Positions 58,504-64,000 of a stretch of 64,000 bases of DNA are shown here, piece by piece. The DNA lies in the NCBI RefSeq assembly GCF_006874705.1, contig NZ_CP035380.1, positions 44,996 through 108,995 of the forward strand. The letters run 5' to 3'. A program made the translations under genes and the position numbers. The notes under the pieces are model-generated. The model was not told the origin of the DNA, did not search any database, and saw only the letters and a list, made by a program, of their open reading frames with translations. The stretch's first letter is position 1. Each line of letters starts with the position of its first letter. This DNA is from Leclercia adecarboxylata (GTDB taxonomy: Bacteria; Pseudomonadota; Gammaproteobacteria; Enterobacterales; Enterobacteriaceae).

Positions 58504-59889
58504 ATGTTCAAATTAAAATTACTCAGCATTAGCACGATATTCATCCTGGCAGGCTGCGTGTCGCTTGCGCCTGAATATCAGCGGCCCGCAGCACCGGTAC
58601 CCCAGCAGTTTTCACTGTCCCATAACAGCCTGACGCCAGCGGTAAATGGCTATCAGGATACGGGCTGGCGTAACTTTTTTGTCGATCCCCAGGTTACCCG
58701 GTTGATCGGTGAAGCTCTGACTAATAACCGTGATTTGAGAATGGCTGCCCTGAAGGTTGAAGAGGCCCGAGCCCAGTTCAACGTCACGGATGCAGATCGT
58801 TATCCCCAGCTGAATGCCTCATCCGGGATAACATACAGCGGTGGTCTGAAAGGTGACAAGCCGACCACACAGGAGTACGACGCGAGACTGGAGCTCAGCT
58901 ATGAGCTCGATTTTTTCGGCAAACTTAAGAACATGAGTGATGCTGACCGCCAGAACTACTTTGCCAGCGAAGAAGCCCGTCGGGCCGTACACATCCTGCT
59001 GGTCTCCAACGTTTCACAGAGCTATTTCAGCCAGCAACTGGCGTACGAACAACTCCGTATTGCGCGGGAAACGCTGAAAAATTATGAACAGTCCTATGCT
59101 TTCGTTGAGCAACAGCTCGTGACCGGGAGTACGAACGTTCTGGCACTTGAACAGGCGAGAGGACAAATCGAAAGTACCCGCGCCGAAATAGCCAAACGAG
59201 AAGGCGATCTGGCTCAGGCAAACAATGCCCTGCAACTGGTGCTGGGAACGTACCGCGCACTTCCGTCAGAAAAAGGGATGAAAGGCGGGGAGATCGCACC
59301 AGTAAAATTGCCACCAAATCTATCTTCACAAATTTTGCTGCAGCGACCGGATATTATGGAAGCGGAATATCAGCTGAAAGCGGCTGATGCCAATATTGGC
59401 GCAGCGCGAGCGGCCTTTTTCCCCTCCATTACCCTGACCAGTGGTCTTTCCGCAAGCAGTACGGAGCTGTCCAGCCTGTTTACGTCAGGAAGTGGAATGT
59501 GGAATTTTATCCCTAAAATTGAAATTCCTATTTTTAATGCTGGCAGGAATAAAGCCAATCTGAAGCTGGCTGAAATTCGCCAGCAACAATCGGTGGTTAA
59601 TTACGAACAAAAAATTCAGTCAGCCTTTAAGGATGTTTCCGACACGCTTGCGCTGCGCGACAGCCTTAGCCAGCAACTTGAGTCACAGCAGCGTTATCTT
59701 GATTCACTTCAGATAACTCTCCAGCGTGCCAGAGGATTATATGCAAGTGGTGCTGTCAGTTACATCGAAGTGCTGGATGCAGAACGTTCCCTCTTCGCTA
59801 CGCAGCAAACCATTCTCGATCTTACCTATTCCCGACAGGTTAACGAAATTAATCTGTTTACCGCGCTGGGTGGCGGTTGGGTAGAGTAA
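58504..59889 (+). CDS. silC: outer-membrane channel lipoprotein SilC
   Basis: 461 residues from ATG 58504: MFKLKLLSISTIFILAGCVS with lipobox LAGC. Two TolC-type repeats of helices (ALTNNRDLRMAALKVEEARA, ADANIGAARAAFFPSITLTS). Forms the outer-membrane exit of the SilCBA pump. Upstream in-frame starts (58201) run through the promoter. Confidence 0.95.
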   Translation: MFKLKLLSISTIFILAGCVSLAPEYQRPAAPVPQQFSLSHNSLTPAVNGYQDTGWRNFFVDPQVTRLIGEALTNNRDLRMAALKVEEARAQFNVTDADRYPQLNASSGITYSGGLKGDKPTTQEYDARLELSYELDFFGKLKNMSDADRQNYFASEEARRAVHILLVSNVSQSYFSQQLAYEQLRIARETLKNYEQSYAFVEQQLVTGSTNVLALEQARGQIESTRAEIAKREGDLAQANNALQLVLGTYRALPSEKGMKGGEIAPVKLPPNLSSQILLQRPDIMEAEYQLKAADANIGAARAAFFPSITLTSGLSASSTELSSLFTSGSGMWNFIPKIEIPIFNAGRNKANLKLAEIRQQQSVVNYEQKIQSAFKDVSDTLALRDSLSQQLESQQRYLDSLQITLQRARGLYASGAVSYIEVLDAERSLFATQQTILDLTYSRQVNEINLFTALGGGWVE

Positions 59890-59917
59890 ATTTATTTAAT
59901 TAATCAGGAAATTAAAA

Positions 59918-60271
59918 ATGCGTAATTCACTTAAAGCCGTTTTATTTGGTGCCTTCTCTGTCATGTTTTCTGCCGGTCTTCATGCTGAAACACATCAGCA
60001 TGGCGATATGAATGCTGCCAGTGATGCTTCGGTACAGCAGGTTATCAAGGGCACCGGTGTCGTTAAAGACATTGATATGAATAGTAAAAAGATTACCATT
60101 TCGCACGAAGCAATCCCTGCTGTGGGCTGGCCTGCAATGACCATGCGCTTCACTTTTGTTAATGCAGACGACGCTATCAATGCCCTGAAAACCGGCAACC
60201 ATGTCGATTTCTCGTTTATTCAGCAGGGCAATATCTCCTTACTCAAAAGCATTAACGTTACGCAATCCTGA
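59918..60271 (+). CDS. silF: periplasmic metallochaperone SilF
   Basis: 117 residues. Signal peptide MRNSLKAVLFGAFSVMFSAG, LHA. CusF-like beta-barrel: VVKDIDMNSKKITISHEAIP, AVGWPAMTMRF contains the His, Trp and two Met that bind Ag+/Cu+. Passes metal to SilB. Confidence 0.93.
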   Translation: MRNSLKAVLFGAFSVMFSAGLHAETHQHGDMNAASDASVQQVIKGTGVVKDIDMNSKKITISHEAIPAVGWPAMTMRFTFVNADDAINALKTGNHVDFSFIQQGNISLLKSINVTQS

Positions 60272-60384
60272 TTATCAGTCCGGAGCGAATACATCCAGTG
60301 CGCCTGAACATTCATTAAGGGATTACTGTGAATGAATGATCGGGCGCATATGCCAGGTGTTTTGATTTTTCAGCGAGAAATTGT

Positions 60385-61677
60385 ATGGCTTCTTTAAAGA
60401 TAAAATATGCTGCAATAATTATCAGCAGCCTCATAGCAGGAGGGCTGATATCGGTTACTGCCTGGCAGTATGTAAACTCATCACAAAAAACAGTACAAAC
60501 CGAACAAAAGGCACCGGAGCGAAAGGTACTTTTCTGGTATGACCCGATGAAACCGGATACCAAATTTGATAAACCCGGAAAATCTCCCTTTATGGATATG
60601 GACCTGGTGCCAAAATATGCTGATGAAAGCGGCGATAAAAGCAGTGGCGGGATCCGTATCGATCCAACGCAGGTTCAGAATCTGGGATTAAAAACGCAAA
60701 AAGTCACGCGAGGAATGCTGAATTATTCTCAGACAATCCCGGCTAATGTCAGTTACAACGAGTATCAGTTTGTCATTGTGCAGGCGCGCTCTGACGGTTT
60801 CGTCGAAAAAGTGTATCCCCTGACGATTGGCGATCATGTGAAGAAAGGCACTCCGCTTATCGATATCACCATTCCTGAATGGGTTGAGGCACAAAGTGAG
60901 TTCCTGCTGTTATCCGGTACAGGCGGTACGTCAACCCAGATAAAAGGGGTTCTGGAGCGACTTCGTCTGGCTGGTATGCCGGAAGAGGATATTCAAAGGC
61001 TGCGTTCAACCCGCACAATCCAGACCCGTTTTACCATTAAAGCACCTATTGATGGTGTCATTACTGCGTTTGACCTGCGCACCGGAATGAATATTTCGAA
61101 AGATAAAGTAGTGGCTCAGATTCAGGGGATGGACCCGGTCTGGATCAGCGCTGCAGTGCCAGAATCTATCGCATATCTGCTGAAAGATACGTCGCAGTTT
61201 GAAATTTCGGTACCGGCTTATCCGGATAAAACATTCCATGTCGAAAAATGGAACATTCTTCCCAGCGTGGATCAGACAACCCGTACGCTTCAGGTCCGTC
61301 TCCAGGTTTCTAATAAGGATGAGTTTCTCAAGCCGGGCATGAATGCCTATCTGAAACTGAATACCAGGAGCCAGGAGATGCTGCTGATACCAAGCCAGGC
61401 CGTTATCGATACCGGCAAAGAACAGCGCGTGATTACTGTTGATGATGAAGGCAAGTTTGTGCCGAAACAGATCCACGTTCTGCATGAATCACAGCAACAG
61501 TCCGGCATTGGCTCCGGCCTGAATGAAGGCGATACCGTGGTGGTCAGTGGCCTGTTCCTCATTGACTCCGAAGCCAATATTACGGGCGCGCTGGAACGTA
61601 TGCGCCACCCTGAAAAAACAGAAAACAGTATGCCAGCAATGTCTGAGCAGCCTGTAAATATGCATTCAGGGCACTGA
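60385..61677 (+). CDS. silB: membrane-fusion protein SilB
   Basis: 430 residues. N-terminal anchor ([20 protein letters not shown]), a heavy-metal-binding motif ([30 protein letters not shown]), barrel-sandwich and helical hairpin ([20 protein letters not shown]), beta-barrel and MP domain. Its C-terminus is Met/His rich ([12 protein letters not shown]). Connects SilA and SilC. Confidence 0.95.
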   Translation: MASLKIKYAAIIISSLIAGGLISVTAWQYVNSSQKTVQTEQKAPERKVLFWYDPMKPDTKFDKPGKSPFMDMDLVPKYADESGDKSSGGIRIDPTQVQNLGLKTQKVTRGMLNYSQTIPANVSYNEYQFVIVQARSDGFVEKVYPLTIGDHVKKGTPLIDITIPEWVEAQSEFLLLSGTGGTSTQIKGVLERLRLAGMPEEDIQRLRSTRTIQTRFTIKAPIDGVITAFDLRTGMNISKDKVVAQIQGMDPVWISAAVPESIAYLLKDTSQFEISVPAYPDKTFHVEKWNILPSVDQTTRTLQVRLQVSNKDEFLKPGMNAYLKLNTRSQEMLLIPSQAVIDTGKEQRVITVDDEGKFVPKQIHVLHESQQQSGIGSGLNEGDTVVVSGLFLIDSEANITGALERMRHPEKTENSMPAMSEQPVNMHSGH

Positions 61678-61687
61678 GGAGACGACG

Positions 61688-64000
61688 ATGATTGAATGGA
61701 TTATCCGGCGCTCTGTCGCCAACCGTTTCCTGGTCATGATGGGCGCACTGTTTCTCAGCATCTGGGGCACATGGACGATAATTAACACGCCGGTCGATGC
61801 GCTGCCTGACCTGTCAGATGTGCAGGTCATTATTAAAACCAGCTATCCCGGACAGGCCCCGCAGATTGTAGAAAACCAGGTCACCTATCCGCTTACCACC
61901 ACCATGCTGTCCGTACCTGGCGCAAAAACCGTGCGTGGCTTTTCACAGTTCGGTGATTCGTATGTGTATGTCATTTTTGAAGACGGCACCGATCTGTACT
62001 GGGCCCGTTCGCGCGTGCTGGAATACCTGAATCAGGTTCAGGGCAAACTGCCTGCGGGTGTGAGCTCTGAAATCGGCCCGGACGCCACGGGAGTGGGCTG
62101 GATATTTGAATATGCCCTTGTCGATCGCAACGGAAAACACGACCTTTCAGAACTGCGCTCTCTGCAGGACTGGTTCCTGAAATTTGAGCTGAAAACCATC
62201 CCGAACGTGGCTGAGGTCGCTTCGGTTGGCGGCGTGGTGAAACAGTACCAGATTCAGGTCAATCCGGTAAAACTGTCCCAGTACGGTATCAGCCTGCCCG
62301 AAGTGAAACAGGCACTTGAATCGTCTAACCAGGAGGCCGGTGGCTCATCCGTTGAAATGGCCGAAGCGGAGTATATGGTCCGTGCCAGCGGTTATCTTCA
62401 GAGCATTGATGATTTTAATAACATCGTCCTGAAAACAGGTGAGAACGGCGTGCCGGTTTATCTGCGGGATGTTGCCCGCGTGCAGACCGGGCCCGAAATG
62501 AGGCGTGGTATTGCCGAGCTGAACGGCCAGGGAGAAGTCGCTGGCGGCGTGGTGATCCTGCGGTCGGGTAAAAATGCGCGCGACGTTATCACGGCAGTGA
62601 GGGATAAACTGGAGACGCTGAAGGCCAGCCTGCCGGAAGGCGTTGAAATCGTGACCACCTACGATCGCAGCCAGTTAATCGACCGGGCGATTGATAACCT
62701 CAGTTCCAAACTTCTGGAAGAGTTTATCGTGGTGGCCATCGTCTGTGCTCTGTTCCTGTGGCACGTACGTTCTGCCCTGGTGGCGATTATCTCTCTGCCG
62801 CTTGGCCTGTGTATCGCCTTTATCGTCATGCACTTCCAGGGACTGAACGCCAATATCATGTCGCTGGGAGGGATAGCGATTGCCGTCGGTGCGATGGTGG
62901 ATGCCGCCATTGTGATGATTGAAAATGCGCACAAACGGCTTGAGGAGTGGGATCATCAGCATCCGGGTGAGCAGATTGACAACGCCACCCGCTGGAAGGT
63001 GATTACCGACGCCTCCGTGGAAGTGGGACCCGCGTTGTTCATTAGCCTGCTGATCATCACCCTGTCCTTTATTCCTATCTTTACCCTGGAAGGGCAGGAA
63101 GGTCGTCTGTTTGGCCCGCTGGCATTCACGAAAACGTACTCCATGGCGGGAGCGGCCGCACTGGCCATCATCGTCATTCCTATTCTGATGGGATTCTGGA
63201 TCCGGGGGAAAATTCCTGCCGAGACAAGTAACCCCCTGAACCGGGTGCTGATCAAAGCGTATCATCCTTTGCTGCTGCGGGTCCTCCACTGGCCAAAAAC
63301 AACCCTGCTGGTTGCGGCCTTGTCCATTTTCACGGTTATCTGGCCACTGAGTCAGGTGGGCGGTGAATTTCTGCCGAAGATTAACGAGGGCGATCTGCTG
63401 TATATGCCGTCGACCTTGCCTGGCGTCTCTCCGGCAGAAGCTGCAGCGCTCCTGCAGACAACAGACAAGTTAATCAAAAGCGTTCCTGAAGTGGCTTCTG
63501 TATTTGGCAAGACCGGTAAAGCAGAGACCGCAACGGATTCCGCGCCGCTCGAAATGGTGGAAACCACGATCCAGCTCAAACCTGAGGATCAGTGGCGTCC
63601 CGGCATGACAATTGACAAGATTATTGATGAACTCGACAGGACAGTCCGTTTACCGGGTCTGGCAAACCTCTGGGTGCCGCCTATCCGTAACCGTATTGAT
63701 ATGCTCTCAACCGGGATCAAAAGCCCGATAGGTATCAAAGTGTCCGGGACTGTTCTGTCCGATATCGACGCGACGGCGCAGAGTATCGAGGCGGTAACCA
63801 AAACGGTACCGGGTGTGGTGTCTGTCCTGGCTGAGCGACTGGAAGGTGGACGTTACATTGATGTGGACATTAACCGGGAAAAAGCTTCCCGGTACGGGAT
63901 GACAGTAGGTGATGTCCAGCTGTTCGTCTCATCAGCCATCGGCGGTGCGACGGTAGGGGAAACGGTGGAAGGCGTGGCCCGGTACCCTATTAACATTCGT
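61688..64000 (+). CDS. silA: RND metal efflux pump SilA (3' part outside the window)
   Basis: ATG 61688 starts [20 protein letters not shown]. 771 residues are visible, open to the window edge. RND features: porter domain ([20 protein letters not shown]), TM4 with charged residues ([20 protein letters not shown], the D-A-x2-V-x-I-E-N motif) and the second porter half. Typical length is about 1048 residues. Heavy-metal proton antiporter (CusA type). The 10-bp gap to silB indicates one operon. Confidence 0.95.
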   Translation, partial: MIEWIIRRSVANRFLVMMGALFLSIWGTWTIINTPVDALPDLSDVQVIIKTSYPGQAPQIVENQVTYPLTTTMLSVPGAKTVRGFSQFGDSYVYVIFEDGTDLYWARSRVLEYLNQVQGKLPAGVSSEIGPDATGVGWIFEYALVDRNGKHDLSELRSLQDWFLKFELKTIPNVAEVASVGGVVKQYQIQVNPVKLSQYGISLPEVKQALESSNQEAGGSSVEMAEAEYMVRASGYLQSIDDFNNIVLKTGENGVPVYLRDVARVQTGPEMRRGIAELNGQGEVAGGVVILRSGKNARDVITAVRDKLETLKASLPEGVEIVTTYDRSQLIDRAIDNLSSKLLEEFIVVAIVCALFLWHVRSALVAIISLPLGLCIAFIVMHFQGLNANIMSLGGIAIAVGAMVDAAIVMIENAHKRLEEWDHQHPGEQIDNATRWKVITDASVEVGPALFISLLIITLSFIPIFTLEGQEGRLFGPLAFTKTYSMAGAAALAIIVIPILMGFWIRGKIPAETSNPLNRVLIKAYHPLLLRVLHWPKTTLLVAALSIFTVIWPLSQVGGEFLPKINEGDLLYMPSTLPGVSPAEAAALLQTTDKLIKSVPEVASVFGKTGKAETATDSAPLEMVETTIQLKPEDQWRPGMTIDKIIDELDRTVRLPGLANLWVPPIRNRIDMLSTGIKSPIGIKVSGTVLSDIDATAQSIEAVTKTVPGVVSVLAERLEGGRYIDVDINREKASRYGMTVGDVQLFVSSAIGGATVGETVEGVARYPINIR

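Overview
The window looks like part of a large enterobacterial (Klebsiella/Enterobacter-type) plasmid, not chromosome. It has one RepFIB-like initiator flanked by iterons, an F-type sopAB partition operon with a centromere array, a MobI-type mobilization locus, an H-NS paralogue, toxin-antitoxin loci, silver and lead resistance, a sucrose (scr) operon and many partly nested insertion sequences. The family assignments come from my own reading of translations and motifs; no database search was run.

Layout. 1-2345 is a redox-stress cluster (start of an Old Yellow Enzyme gene, thioredoxin-like, AhpD-like, TetR and OsmC-like proteins) with three copies of one operator-like motif. 2462-3900 is Tn3- and IS3-family debris. 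4431-5072 encodes an HTH protein. 5324-6017 is a decayed gene made of 42-bp (14-codon) repeats. 6173-8110 has a relBE relic, a small coupled ORF, a mobI-like gene and a hairpin array that is a candidate oriT. 9533-15095 is accessory: a tyrosine recombinase, a truncated unknown gene, IS pieces, a relaxase that has lost its N-terminus, a possible BECR-fold nuclease and an unknown gene.

15940-23683 is a Tn21-subfamily transposon carrying pbrR-pbrA-pbrBC. Its tnpA has an internal inversion of about 1.3 kb plus a frameshift, so it should not transpose by itself. 23684-26450 holds truncated GNAT, RND-pump, NERD-like and mobI remnants. A second, diverged copy of the hairpin array follows (26470-27190), then hns, higBA and nested IS3/ISNCY elements. 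35178-35478 is a deleted ardA. The plasmid core is at 35955-40380: a sopC-like array, sopB, sopA, iterons, rep, a DnaA box and more iterons. IS1 follows.

From 41319 come a CynX/NimT-type MFS transporter with a divergent AraC regulator, the scrK-scrY-scrA-scrB-scrR sucrose cluster with three ScrR-type operators, a divergent LysR/SDR pair and two small stress-type proteins. The right end is the silver locus: a DUF305 protein, silE, silS and silR on the minus strand and silC-silF-silB-silA on the plus strand. SilR/CusR-type boxes precede silE and silC. silA runs off the window.

The parts most worth a second look are the 14-residue-repeat gene, the duplicated MobI/hairpin loci, the 26-bp-period sopC-like array, a perfect pair of 38-bp Tn3-type inverted repeats 28.4 kb apart (15153 and 43518), and the tnpA inversion.
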